Origin: Streptomyces sp. CBMA152 | Lineage (GTDB): Bacteria; Actinomycetota; Actinomycetes; Streptomycetales; Streptomycetaceae | Direction of reading: 5' to 3' | NCBI RefSeq assembly: GCF_014596475.1 | Contig: NZ_MECJ01000012.1 | Span: 1-64,000, forward strand | Length of the DNA stretch: 64,000 nucleotides | Shown here: in pieces, positions 1 to 8,656 of the stretch | Layout: every line of letters starts with the position of its first letter | Numbering within the stretch: the first letter of the stretch is position 1 | Notes under the pieces: model-generated | What the model was told of the DNA's origin: nothing | Seen by the model: only the letters and a program-made list of their open reading frames with translations | The model's database searches: none | Translations under genes and position numbers: made by a program

Positions 1-168
1 CTTCGCTCCGCGAAGACGACGCGCCGTCGCTACGCGACGGATACGTCGTGATGCTCCGCATCACTGATGCTGCGTCACTCCGTGACGCAGCATCAGGTCG
101 CTCCGCGACCCGAGCGTGAGAGATCCCGCTCCGCGGTCTCTCTCAACGGAGTTCGCTTCGCAAACTCC
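1..168. repeat. Telomere-like palindrome array
   Basis: At least seven inverted repeats lie almost end to end. Clear ones are 1-15, 24-40 nested inside 16-49, 50-62, 65-95 (14-bp arms), 96-110 and 148-168 (one mismatch); an imperfect one lies near 119-144. Each has a three-base centre, TCC, TAC or TTC on this strand, so the opposite strand, which would be the 3' overhang of a left end, reads C-GNA-G at every hairpin tip. Such GNA loops with sheared G-A pairs are known from Streptomyces telomeres and form very stable mini-hairpins. The first bases do not match the archetypal telomere beginning CCCGCGGAGCGGG. The position at base 1 fits a real replicon end, but a contig broken near the end cannot be excluded. 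Confidence 0.85.
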
Positions 169-355
169 TACGGCTGGCTACAGTGTTGGGGGCTGTTTCG
201 TCAGAGGTCTTCGGGATCTTGGGCCCTGCTGAGCTTCGAGGTTCCGGCCGCTCTCATGTCGAAGGTGTGGTCCCTCCGGATCCGGAGGGCTTCCCCGTCG
301 GTCTCCACGGTAGCACTTCCAGTGTGCTTCCTTAGCGGGATCAGGGGCAAAAAAG

Positions 356-2851
356 TTACGGGATCTCTGAGTTTTCGGGGCGCTCCTCTTCGGCGGGGGC
401 AGCGCCGGCTTCGCGGAGGATGCTCTGGATCAACTGGCTTCTGTTGTCCGAGAGTTGGCCGTTCTTCTGGCCGGTGCGGATCTTGCAGAGCCAGGGGCCG
501 ATCATGACGCGTTCCCCGTCGACCTCGATGCCTTCCCGGGCGCCGGGAGGGCGGCCGTGCCGCTCGATGAAGGCGCGCAGCAGGGTGGCTGTCTGTTCGA
601 AGGAGCGGCGTTTTCTGGTCTGGGCAGTGCTGAATGTGGCGGGGGCGGTGGTGGTCTTCTTCGTCGTCGTCAGGGTGATGTGGTCCGGGGTGAGGCCGAT
701 GCGGGCCAGGAGGTGGCGTTGATCGTCGTCGAGGGTGTTCCAGGTGGTGAGCTGGCGCTGCAGCCAGGCGCCGGCTTTCACTCCGTCAATCACCGTGTCG
801 TGGCGCAGAGTTGCGGGGTCGTGTCCGTCCTGGATGTGGCGGGCCAGGAGGTGGTACTTGCGGTGCCAGTCGGGTCCGTACGGGAGGAGCCAGTTGGGGT
901 CGAGGGTGGTGAGGCGGGTGTGGCGGGTTGTGGGGAGTTGGCCTTTGCGAGCGAGGCCGCGTTGGTCGACGAGGAACTGGCCGCCAGGATCTTGGGCGGG
1001 GATGGCGAGGTGGCCGTGTTCGGTGTGGAAGGCCTCGATGAGGGTCATGTTGCCTTCGAAGGCGGCTTCGTTCTCGTCCCAGATCATGCCGAGCTCGTCG
1101 AGTTCGGTAATCCAGTCCGCAGTCAGGGTGCCGCGGCGGTGGGCGGTGCGCTGGCCGGCGATGAAGGAGCCGAGGCGGTAGCCGTAGGTGTCTTCGTAGT
1201 TGGTCGGGACCTTCAGGTGGCCGTGTTCTGCGTGGTAGCGGGCGGCCGCCGCCAGGCCGGCGCGGCGGGGTGCGGAGAGCACCGCGCCGTCCGACGGCCA
1301 GGCCAGCAGGTCCATGGCGCGGGCGATCGTGCCCGGGTGGAGGGTGAAGTCGAAGCGGAACCGGCGGGCGAGGAGGCGGTGGGTGGTGTCGTCCAGGCGG
1401 TGCGCAGTGGCCTTGCGTGGGGCACGGGCGGCGATCGTCTGGTCGTGGTGGCGCAGCGCGGCGGTGATCAGCCAGAGGGCCTCGAAGGGGGTGTCGAGGA
1501 GGTCGGTGGGGTCGGCCTCGGGTGGGATGTAGGCGGGGATGATCAGGCTCGCGGTCTTCACATCGGTGGTGGGGGGTTTGCGCAGGGCGCGGCCCAGGGC
1601 CTGGACGATGCGGCGCACGCTCTCGGTGCGGGAGGCGAAGACGATCGCGTCCACGGCTGGCAAGTCGATGCCTTCGCCCAGGACTTGGGCGTTGGTGATC
1701 ACGGCGCGGTCGGCGGTGGCGAAGCGGTCGAGGAGTTGCGCGCGCTGGTGGGGGGTGTGGTTGCCGTTGATCGAGGAGATGCTCAGGCTGCTCGCCCAGG
1801 AGGGGCGCTGCTCGGGTGGGAGGGTGCGCAGGGTGTGGGGGAACTGGCGGGCGAAGTCTTCTGCGTCGGCAACCTGTTGGAAGTAGACGATCACATGCTT
1901 GAGGTCGTGCTCGGTCATCGCCTTGAGGACGGCCAGGTGCAGGGCGGTCGTCCGCCGCGCGGTCGGGGCGAACCCGGTGTGCGCGCCATCGGGGTCGGTC
2001 AGGACCGTGCGCAGGTCGGTGTCGGTGATGGTGGGGACCAGGAGCTGGTAGTCGGCCAGGACGCCGTCCTCGATCGCCTCGGCGTGGGTGTAGGTGTGCA
2101 GGCGGGGGCCGAACACCTTCGGGTCATCCATGGAGGCGATCAGGGAGGGAGATTCCCATGCCGGTGCGGTCGATGCGGTGCGCTTGGGGCGTGGGCGGGT
2201 GTCCGGGGCCTCAGCCAGGTGGGGGGCCTCCCATTCGTAAGGGGTCGCGGTCAGGTACAGGCGGCGGTCGGCCCGGACGTGCTGGTTGTCGTGGAGCATC
2301 GTCCACTGTTTGTCCCAGCTCCCGGCCGTGCGGTGTGCCTCGTCCACGATCAGGAGGTCGAAGACGGGGGCGGTGAAGACCGAGTGCAGGGTCTCCTCGA
2401 TCCGTGGGAGGGAGTCGAGGGTGACGAACACCGTCGCTTTCTTGTGCCGGGTCAGCCAGTACGCCAGGTACTCCCCCGAGTTGGTGCTGTGCGCGGCGGC
2501 ACCGGCGAGCAGCGGATGCTTGTTGGCCCGGAGCGAGGAGACCGCCATCAGCGGCTCGGTACGGCCATCCGCACGGGCGACCTGGGCCCACTGGCCGATC
2601 AGATCCCGAGACGGCACCGCGATGAGGAGGTGGCCGGCATTCAGGGCCTCGGCGGTGCGCAGCGCGATCAGCGTCTTGCCCGTCCCGCACGCGGACACCA
2701 TGTGGCCACGCGAACCCGGCTTTCGCAGGCCGCGTGCTCCACTGTCCACCGCCGCCTGCTGATCGACGCGCAGCACACGACGAAGAACCGCAGTCCGGGG
2801 AGCGGGAGCAGGAGTCGCGGCCGCGGCTGCGGGGCCGGGGGTGGGTGGCAT
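356..2851 (-). CDS. Telomere-adjacent superfamily II helicase with helicase-associated repeats
   Basis: The 831-residue product is a DEAH-type ATP-dependent nucleic acid helicase. It has Walker A SACGTGKT (53-60), DEAH (170-173), LTATP (200-204) and motif VI QALGRALR (417-424). From about residue 530 to 690 there are copies of the helicase-associated (HA) repeat, for example the HGHLKVP and HGHLAIP motifs. Streptomyces linear replicons often carry a terminal helicase-like gene (ttrA group) as the outermost gene, transcribed towards the telomere. This gene has that position and direction, although its similarity to ttrA itself cannot be measured here. The N-terminal 20 residues are Ala/Pro-rich, so the start may be slightly further in. 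A role in end replication or conjugal transfer is an inference from the family. Confidence 0.8.
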   Translation of the reverse strand: MPPTPGPAAAAATPAPAPRTAVLRRVLRVDQQAAVDSGARGLRKPGSRGHMVSACGTGKTLIALRTAEALNAGHLLIAVPSRDLIGQWAQVARADGRTEPLMAVSSLRANKHPLLAGAAAHSTNSGEYLAYWLTRHKKATVFVTLDSLPRIEETLHSVFTAPVFDLLIVDEAHRTAGSWDKQWTMLHDNQHVRADRRLYLTATPYEWEAPHLAEAPDTRPRPKRTASTAPAWESPSLIASMDDPKVFGPRLHTYTHAEAIEDGVLADYQLLVPTITDTDLRTVLTDPDGAHTGFAPTARRTTALHLAVLKAMTEHDLKHVIVYFQQVADAEDFARQFPHTLRTLPPEQRPSWASSLSISSINGNHTPHQRAQLLDRFATADRAVITNAQVLGEGIDLPAVDAIVFASRTESVRRIVQALGRALRKPPTTDVKTASLIIPAYIPPEADPTDLLDTPFEALWLITAALRHHDQTIAARAPRKATAHRLDDTTHRLLARRFRFDFTLHPGTIARAMDLLAWPSDGAVLSAPRRAGLAAAARYHAEHGHLKVPTNYEDTYGYRLGSFIAGQRTAHRRGTLTADWITELDELGMIWDENEAAFEGNMTLIEAFHTEHGHLAIPAQDPGGQFLVDQRGLARKGQLPTTRHTRLTTLDPNWLLPYGPDWHRKYHLLARHIQDGHDPATLRHDTVIDGVKAGAWLQRQLTTWNTLDDDQRHLLARIGLTPDHITLTTTKKTTTAPATFSTAQTRKRRSFEQTATLLRAFIERHGRPPGAREGIEVDGERVMIGPWLCKIRTGQKNGQLSDNRSQLIQSILREAGAAPAEEERPENSEIP

Positions 2852-3054
2852 GGGGCAGAACCTCGGCAGACGACAGCAACGGACAGGCCTATCCTCCCGC
2901 GCTGGAGGAGGCCAAGGGGGCAGAAGTCTTGATCCGGCATCGGGCGTACGGCTGGTGGGGGGGGCTTCGCGGTCCCACTGACGCCCTCACGGGCGGGAGT
3001 CCCGAGAAAGGAAGGATCCGTCCGTCCGGCCATGGTTTCCGGAAGGCTGAGGAG

Positions 3055-4458
3055 ATGGTTTCCGGGGTGTTCCGTCTGGCTCCTGTGGGTGGGGAGACGA
3101 CGTGGTCGTTTCTGTGCCGGATCGCTGACCGGTACGGGCTGGAGGAGAAGGCGCTGCTGTCTGGTTGGCAGTGGCGCGGTCACCGGCCCCGGCATGACGG
3201 GGGTGGGCTGCGGGCGGATGCGGAGGTGCTGCTGGATGCGGCGGGCCGGCGCGCGCTGGGTTCTTTGTGCGGAGTTGGGGAGCAGTCGCTAGGGCGGGCG
3301 TTGCCGTCCTGGGGGCGGGATGCTCCCGAGTTCGACGGACCGGAGGAAGGCCGGGGGCGAGGGCTGTGGCGGGTCGGGGGTGCGGTGGCGGGGCCGGTGG
3401 CGTTCGGGTGCCGGCTGTGCACGGCACGGCGTACCGGGGCTGCGGTGCGTGTGGTGCGGTACGCGCAGCGGTGGGAGCGGGTGTGCGTGCGGCACGGCCG
3501 GTGGGCTCTGGACGCCGACGCCGAGCAGGAGTTGGAGTATCTGGACCTGCGGGGCCTGCCGGAGGTGGTCGCGGCGCAGCGGCGGTGGTGGGGTGTCGCG
3601 CGGCGCGCGGTGCGGTCGGGGGTGGAGCCGGGTGAGGTGTTCGCTCTGGCGTATGCGGTGGTGGCCCGCTGGTGGGAGGGGGCGTACGGGTGGGAGAGGG
3701 AGGAGATCTGGCCGCGTCGTCTGCACCAGGTCGCGGGCGGCAACGCGGGGACCGATTTGGAGCGTTGGCGGATCGTGGGGCGGGATGCGGTCATCTTCCC
3801 TGAGGTAGTGGCCGTCGCGGATGCACTGCTGGATCCGGGGATGGCGCAGTTGGTGTGGGTGGACAGCGGGGCGGAGCGGCCGCGGCCGCTGCCCGCTGAC
3901 GGGGCGTTCTGCCGGCGGCTCGGGGAGCGGGTGGGAAGGGAGTGGCTGGGGCCGCTGGTCGCGGTCGACCACGGGGGCCCACTGATCGCATGGATGGGAA
4001 CTGTTGTCCGCCGGCGCCGCCACCCCGAAGGGCGGCCCGGGCCGTATGCGCGGTTTGAGGAGAACCTGTGGTGGGTGCGCCAGGAACACCAGGCGGCGAC
4101 CATGGCCGCCCAGTTGCGGGCGCTGTCCAAGGAGAGGAAGACACCCGGTTCCGGCACGAACTGGCGCTCCACGGTGTCCGCCGAGCAGCGTTTCCTGATC
4201 GAGAACCTGCTCGGTGACGCGGAGGAGCAGCTGCAGCAGTTGCGCGGTGCGCAGAGTGGTACCACCGCGGACGCGGCGCAGTATCTGCTGCAGGGCCTTG
4301 GCCGTGGTCTCGATCTGCTCGACCAGGTGCTGCTGCGGATCACGGCCGCGGCCGCGAACGCCGGGGTGCCGGTGGACGATGTGGCCCGGTGGGCCCGCCT
4401 GCCCGCCGATGCCGTGGCGGAGGCACTGAAGGCGTACGGGGACGGGGAGGAGCGGTAG
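3055..4458 (+). CDS. tniQ: TniQ-family transposition targeting protein
   Basis: The 467-residue product begins with a TniQ-like N terminus (FRLAPVGGETTWSFLCRIAD) and carries a zinc-finger-like set, CRLC near residue 122 and VCVRH near 144, as in TniQ/TnsD proteins that choose the insertion site of Tn7-like elements. The open frame extends upstream to 2734, but ATG 3055 is preceded by GGAAGG and begins directly at the conserved region. It is the first gene of a plus-strand set followed by TnsA-, TnsB- and TnsC-like genes. Placing the target selector first is unlike classical Tn7, where tnsD is last. The gap of about 210 bp before the next gene makes it the only loosely linked member of the set. 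Confidence 0.8.
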   Translation: MVSGVFRLAPVGGETTWSFLCRIADRYGLEEKALLSGWQWRGHRPRHDGGGLRADAEVLLDAAGRRALGSLCGVGEQSLGRALPSWGRDAPEFDGPEEGRGRGLWRVGGAVAGPVAFGCRLCTARRTGAAVRVVRYAQRWERVCVRHGRWALDADAEQELEYLDLRGLPEVVAAQRRWWGVARRAVRSGVEPGEVFALAYAVVARWWEGAYGWEREEIWPRRLHQVAGGNAGTDLERWRIVGRDAVIFPEVVAVADALLDPGMAQLVWVDSGAERPRPLPADGAFCRRLGERVGREWLGPLVAVDHGGPLIAWMGTVVRRRRHPEGRPGPYARFEENLWWVRQEHQAATMAAQLRALSKERKTPGSGTNWRSTVSAEQRFLIENLLGDAEEQLQQLRGAQSGTTADAAQYLLQGLGRGLDLLDQVLLRITAAAANAGVPVDDVARWARLPADAVAEALKAYGDGEER

Positions 4459-4668
4459 CCGGTCGCGACGGGTGCTACTGGTGCAGAGCGCGGGGCGTGG
4501 TGCGGGCAGGCCTCGCTGTCGTGGGACGGCGGGCTGTATCGCATCGCGTGGCGCTGTGAGTCCAGAACACGGGAATCGCGCCCGGCACGGTGGGGATGGG
4601 GTTTGGCTGGGGCGGGTGATCGGCGAGAGTGCGGCAGCCGGGTCGGTGGCAGGCCCGGGCGGGCGGAG

Positions 4669-5430
4669 GTGAACGTCGCGGCGGGGTTCGAGGCGATGTT
4701 CCTCGACCCGGTAGGCCGGATGGTGCAGCAGCGGTGGGCGGACGCGGCTGTAGCGGTCGCCTTCGAGGAGTTGGATCCGGTGTCGGCATTCCCGGTCGTA
4801 CCGGGGCGGCGGTGGGGTCCGGGTCTGTGGTGGTCGGCGACCTGCGGGCGGCATGTGGCCTCGGGGTCGAACGCGATGCGCGTCCAGCTGATGGTCCTCG
4901 ACCGCGACCCGCAGGTGATCGGCATAGCGGGGCGGCCGGTGCGGCTGCTGTGGCGCGACGGCCGGGGGCGGGAGCGTTCCTGGGTGCCACAGCTCTTCGC
5001 CCGGTACGCGGACGGGACCGGGATGCTGGCCGACTGCCCCAGCCACGCCGAGGCCGGCGGGCAGCGGGCGCTGGCTGCCGCAGCCGTGATGACGCAGGCG
5101 TGTACACAGGCGGGGTTCGTCTACCGGCGCCTTGAGCCGCTGGACGAGGTAGTGGAGGCCAACGTGAAGTGGCTGGCCGGCTACCGGCACCCACGCAACC
5201 GGGGAAGGGCGGGACTGCTGGAGGCGGTGGTGGACGTATTCGCACAGCCGCGCCCGCTCATCAAGGGAGTGGCAGAGGTCGGCGATCCGATCGAGGTGCT
5301 GCCCGTCGCGTTCCACGCCCTGTGGTCGGGACGTCTGGTGGCGCTGTTGGAGATGCCGCTGCACGGACACGCCGTGGTCCGGGCCGAAGGCGGCAGCAGG
5401 CCCGACGCGGGCTGCGGGGAAGCGGGGTGA
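4669..5430 (+). CDS. TnsA-like transposase endonuclease subunit with degenerate active site
   Basis: The 253-residue product resembles actinobacterial TnsA-like proteins, which cut the 5' ends of the element beside TnsB. Family landmarks are WWSATCGRHVAS, MVLDRDPQVIGIAGRP and LFARYADGTG. Where the family usually has an ESWLERD-type segment, this protein reads SNAMRVQ; where it has PDFFAR, this reads PQLFAR; the following acidic segment is ADCPS. The acidic residues expected of the PD-(D/E)xK-type site are therefore apparently missing. The stop overlaps the GTG of tnsB (GTGA, 5427-5430). The start is uncertain: GTG 4669 has GGAG almost touching it, and ATG 4695 is possible. It may act only as a structural partner of TnsB. 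Confidence 0.72.
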   Translation: MNVAAGFEAMFLDPVGRMVQQRWADAAVAVAFEELDPVSAFPVVPGRRWGPGLWWSATCGRHVASGSNAMRVQLMVLDRDPQVIGIAGRPVRLLWRDGRGRERSWVPQLFARYADGTGMLADCPSHAEAGGQRALAAAAVMTQACTQAGFVYRRLEPLDEVVEANVKWLAGYRHPRNRGRAGLLEAVVDVFAQPRPLIKGVAEVGDPIEVLPVAFHALWSGRLVALLEMPLHGHAVVRAEGGSRPDAGCGEAG

Positions 5431-7562
5431 GCGGGGTGCGGCGGAGCGGGTGGCCGGTGGTGGAGGTCGGGGCGCAGATCCGTTTCAGCGGGGCACAGTG
5501 GCAGGTCGTGGCCCTGTCTGGGCAGAGCTTCCACCTGGTCGGTGAGGACGGGGCGGACCAGGTGGTACTCGCCGGGCACCTGTTCGCCGACCCCGGCTTC
5601 GCCGTCGTAGGCGCGGAGCAGGTGCAAGCGGTGCCGCAGTGGGGGCTGTTCGAGACCGCCCCGGTCGCGGCACGGGAAAAGGCGATGGCCTGGCTTGGGC
5701 ACATCCGCGAGGTCGAGTCCGGGCTGCCCGGCGGACCGGACAGCGGCGGGGTCGTGCGAGCCGAGTACGACCCCGGTCGGTGGACGCTGGCCGAGCGGGA
5801 ACAGGCCAAAGCCGCGGAGCTGACGACGCTGGGCTTCGGGCGGGTGTCGCGGTCGACGGTGCAGCGTATGCGGCTGGCGTACCGCAGGGAAGGGCTGTGG
5901 GGGCTGGTCGACCAGCGCACCGCCCGCAGGCCGAAAGGCGGGGACGGCAACGCTGGAGGGCGTCAGGACGAGCGGGTCGTCGCCGCGGTCAAGGACGTAC
6001 TGCGCGGGCAGCGGGGGCGCTCCAAGGGCACCGTCAAAGCGCTGATGCCGCTGGTCACGCAACTCCTCAAAGACCGGCACGGGGATACGGTCGCGATGCC
6101 CGCGCAGACCACCTTCTACCGGCTCGTCAACCAGCTCGCCCACCCAGCTGATCACCCGGCGAAACGCGTCCGCAGTGCTCCGCTCACCGATGGCGGGCGC
6201 AAGTTCACCCCGACCAGGGCGTTGCGGCCCGGGGAGCAGGTCCAGATCGACACCACCCGCCTGGACGTCCTCGCGCTGTACGGCGACGGGAGCGTGGGGC
6301 GCCCGGAGCTCACTATCGCGGTCGATGTCGCGACCCGCGCGATCCTGGCTGCGGTACTGCGGCCTGGTGGGACGCAGGCTGTCGATGCCGCTCTGCTGCT
6401 CGCGGAAATGGCGGTGCCGCATCCGGCACGACCCACGTGGCCCGACGTCCTGCACTTCGCCCGCAGCACCGTCCTGCCCGCGGAGCGGTTGCTGTCGCTG
6501 GACGAACGTCTCCATAAGGCGGCTGCCCGGCCGGTGGTGGTGCCCGAGACGGTGGTCGTGGACCGGGGGAAGGTGTACCTGTCGAAGGCGTTCACGGGCG
6601 CCTGCGAGACGCTCGGGATCAGTGTGCAGGCCTCACCGCCATTCGCACCGACCGCCAAGAGCATCGTGGAGCGCACCTTCGGATCGCTCAACACGCTGCT
6701 CTGGCAGCACCTGCCCGGCTACACCGGCTGTGACGTCACCCGCCGCGGCCGGGACGTCGCACGCGAAGCCTGTTACAGCATCGTCCAGTTGCAGGAGTTC
6801 CTGGATGAGTGGCTGGTGCTCTACCACCACCGCCCGCACCAGGGCCTGCGGCATCCGATGCTGCCGAAGGTGGTGCTGTCGCCGAACGAGATGTGGGCGG
6901 CGTTGGTCTGCGTCGCAGGCTATGTTCCGGTCCCGCTGAGCAGGAACGACTACGTGGAGCTGCTGCCGGTGCGGTGGCAGGCGATCACTGAGCACGGCAT
7001 CCGGCTGCACCACCGCACCTACGACCACGACGTGCTCGGCCCGTACCGCGGGCAGGACTCCGGTGTGGCGGCCAGGGGCGGGAAATGGGAAGTCCACACC
7101 AACCCGCACGACGTCCGCCAGATCTGGGTCCGCCTCCCCGGACCCGGGCTCACCGAGATCCCGTGGATCCACCGCGACCACGCCCACCAGCCGTTCAACG
7201 ACCGTATCTGGCAGTACCTGCAGACCCTCACCCCACGCCACACGGGCCACGACCGGTACGAGGCGGACCTGGCCGAAGCCCTCGATCAGCTGATGCGCCG
7301 CGCCCACGCCGGAGGGGCCACCGCCCGCGAGGAGTACCTCCTCGCCCGCCGCACCACCGCCCGCACTCCCCTGCCCGAAGACGAGGGTGAGGGTGAGGGT
7401 GAGGGCCAGCAACAGGACACCGCAGCCGTAGACGGGGAAGAAGACGGCCTCGACCGAAGCGCGGAGGAGGCTGCCGAAGACGACGAGGCATGGGGCACTC
7501 CGGCCGTGCCGGTGGCCGGGTACGGGCTTTACGACGCCCAGGAAGAGGCCCGCAAATGGTGA
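5427..7562 (+). CDS. tnsB: TnsB/Mu-type DDE transposase
   Basis: The 711-residue product is the DDE transposase that would join 3' ends to the target. After an N-terminal beta region comes a helix-turn-helix part (about residues 125-170, with SRSTVQRMRLAYRREGLWGL). The rve-type catalytic core follows, with Asp in QIDTTRLDVLAL (about 275), Asp in VVVDRGKVYL (about 377) and Glu in SIVERTFGSL (about 414). The spacing between the second Asp and the Glu is close to 35. A Mu-transposase-like beta barrel and an acidic Gly/Glu tail end the protein. GTG 5427 overlaps the tnsA-like stop and the TGA overlaps the tnsC start, so translation of all three is probably coupled. No frame break is visible. Confidence 0.9.
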   Translation: MSGVRRSGWPVVEVGAQIRFSGAQWQVVALSGQSFHLVGEDGADQVVLAGHLFADPGFAVVGAEQVQAVPQWGLFETAPVAAREKAMAWLGHIREVESGLPGGPDSGGVVRAEYDPGRWTLAEREQAKAAELTTLGFGRVSRSTVQRMRLAYRREGLWGLVDQRTARRPKGGDGNAGGRQDERVVAAVKDVLRGQRGRSKGTVKALMPLVTQLLKDRHGDTVAMPAQTTFYRLVNQLAHPADHPAKRVRSAPLTDGGRKFTPTRALRPGEQVQIDTTRLDVLALYGDGSVGRPELTIAVDVATRAILAAVLRPGGTQAVDAALLLAEMAVPHPARPTWPDVLHFARSTVLPAERLLSLDERLHKAAARPVVVPETVVVDRGKVYLSKAFTGACETLGISVQASPPFAPTAKSIVERTFGSLNTLLWQHLPGYTGCDVTRRGRDVAREACYSIVQLQEFLDEWLVLYHHRPHQGLRHPMLPKVVLSPNEMWAALVCVAGYVPVPLSRNDYVELLPVRWQAITEHGIRLHHRTYDHDVLGPYRGQDSGVAARGGKWEVHTNPHDVRQIWVRLPGPGLTEIPWIHRDHAHQPFNDRIWQYLQTLTPRHTGHDRYEADLAEALDQLMRRAHAGGATAREEYLLARRTTARTPLPEDEGEGEGEGQQQDTAAVDGEEDGLDRSAEEAAEDDEAWGTPAVPVAGYGLYDAQEEARKW

Positions 7563-8656
7563 CCGGACACCGCCGGGGAGCAGGCCACGCGGGGGTGCAC
7601 ACGGACGTGGCTGGACCGCCAGAACACGGCACGGGCGCGGCAGACGCCGACGGCGCGGGTGGTGGGGCGTGGCCGGTGACGACCTGGCAGGGCTGGCAGC
7701 ACTTCGCCACCACCCCTCCCCCACAGCCGCCCGCCCCCGAAGAGCCGGCGCGCAGCGACGAGGAACGTCTGGCGTATCACTCCGCGTTCGTCACCGTCCG
7801 CACCCCGGCCATCGACACCCTGACGACCAACGTGCGCACGCTGATGATCCTGGGCAGGCACCAGAAGACCACCGCCCGCCCCTCGCTGATCGTGACCGGG
7901 CCGGCCGCGGCCGGGAAGACCACCGCCCTGTTGACCGTCGGGCGTACCTGCCACCTCGCCCACACCCAGCAACACCCGGTGCCGGACAGTCGCGTGCAGG
8001 CACCGGTGCCCGTCGCCTACGTTCTGGTGCCGCCCGCAGCGAGCGCGAAAACCCTCGCGGGCGAGTTCGCCCGCTACCTGGGCGTCCCTGTCACCAGCCG
8101 CATGACGCAGGCCCACATCACCGACGCCGTCTGCCACACCTACAACCAAGCCAGGGTGCGCCTCGTCCTCATCGACGAGATCCACCGCCTCAACCCCCGC
8201 ACCACCACCGGCGCACAAACCGCCGATCTACTGAAAGACCTCACCGAACGCATCAAGGCGACATTCGTGTACGCGGGCATCGACGTGACGCAGACCGCGT
8301 TATTCTCCGGCGTACGCGGGGCCCAACTCGCCGCACGCGCCAGCCTGGTGGAATGCGGGCCGTTCCCCGCACGCCTCGGGAAACGCGAGCCGTTCCGCGA
8401 GCTGATCGCCGGGGTCGAAGCAGCACTCGACCTCCGCGCGCACCGGCCCGGCACCCTGGCCCGCCACGCCCCGTACCTCCACCAGCGCACCGCGGGCCGG
8501 ATCGGGAGCCTCACCCGATTGATCCGCCAAGCCGCGATCACGAGCATCCTCGACGGCACCGAACGCATCACCAAAACCGGCTTGGACCAGATCCGGCTAG
8601 ACCACCAAGCTGAAACCCACCACACCAGCCAAAGCCGCTCACCCCGACCCCACTGA
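7556..8656 (+). CDS. tnsC: TnsC/TniB-like AAA+ transposition regulator
   Basis: The 366-residue product is an AAA+ ATPase of the TnsC/TniB group, which links the target selector TniQ to the transposase. It has Walker A GPAAAGKTT (about residue 117), Walker B LVLIDEIHRL (about 205) and the downstream FVYAGIDVTQ segment that matches sensor regions of the family. The conserved WQGWQHFATT lead-in lies near residue 45. ATG 7556 or GTG 7559 overlaps the end of tnsB. It is the last gene of the module, and two direct CTGACCAG copies follow it at about 8655 and 8675. Helper genes or cargo are not seen directly downstream. Confidence 0.85.
   Translation: MVTGHRRGAGHAGVHTDVAGPPEHGTGAADADGAGGGAWPVTTWQGWQHFATTPPPQPPAPEEPARSDEERLAYHSAFVTVRTPAIDTLTTNVRTLMILGRHQKTTARPSLIVTGPAAAGKTTALLTVGRTCHLAHTQQHPVPDSRVQAPVPVAYVLVPPAASAKTLAGEFARYLGVPVTSRMTQAHITDAVCHTYNQARVRLVLIDEIHRLNPRTTTGAQTADLLKDLTERIKATFVYAGIDVTQTALFSGVRGAQLAARASLVECGPFPARLGKREPFRELIAGVEAALDLRAHRPGTLARHAPYLHQRTAGRIGSLTRLIRQAAITSILDGTERITKTGLDQIRLDHQAETHHTSQSRSPRPH

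Larger units (their letters stand above)
3055..8656 (+). mobile_element. Tn7-like transposition module (ends not located)
   Basis: Four genes for TniQ, TnsA-like, TnsB and TnsC proteins form a compact plus-strand unit about 3 kb from the telomere. All four frames are intact, but the TnsA-like subunit seems to lack its catalytic acids. I could not find convincing TGT/ACA ends with repeated TnsB sites on either side, and no cargo lies within the unit. It is therefore either a compact element whose ends need comparison with an empty site, or a module retained in the subtelomere. Only the gene extent is given here. Confidence 0.7.

Noticed and set aside
455..2932. Long plus-strand frame of 825 codons
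   Set aside because: It is the antisense shadow of the helicase gene. It is Gly/Val/Glu-rich with no domain, while the minus strand has all helicase motifs.
3180..6515. Three long minus-strand frames opposite tniQ-tnsB
   Set aside because: They are Arg/Pro/Ala/His-rich shadows of the plus-strand Tn7-like genes, a usual effect of high GC at third codon positions.
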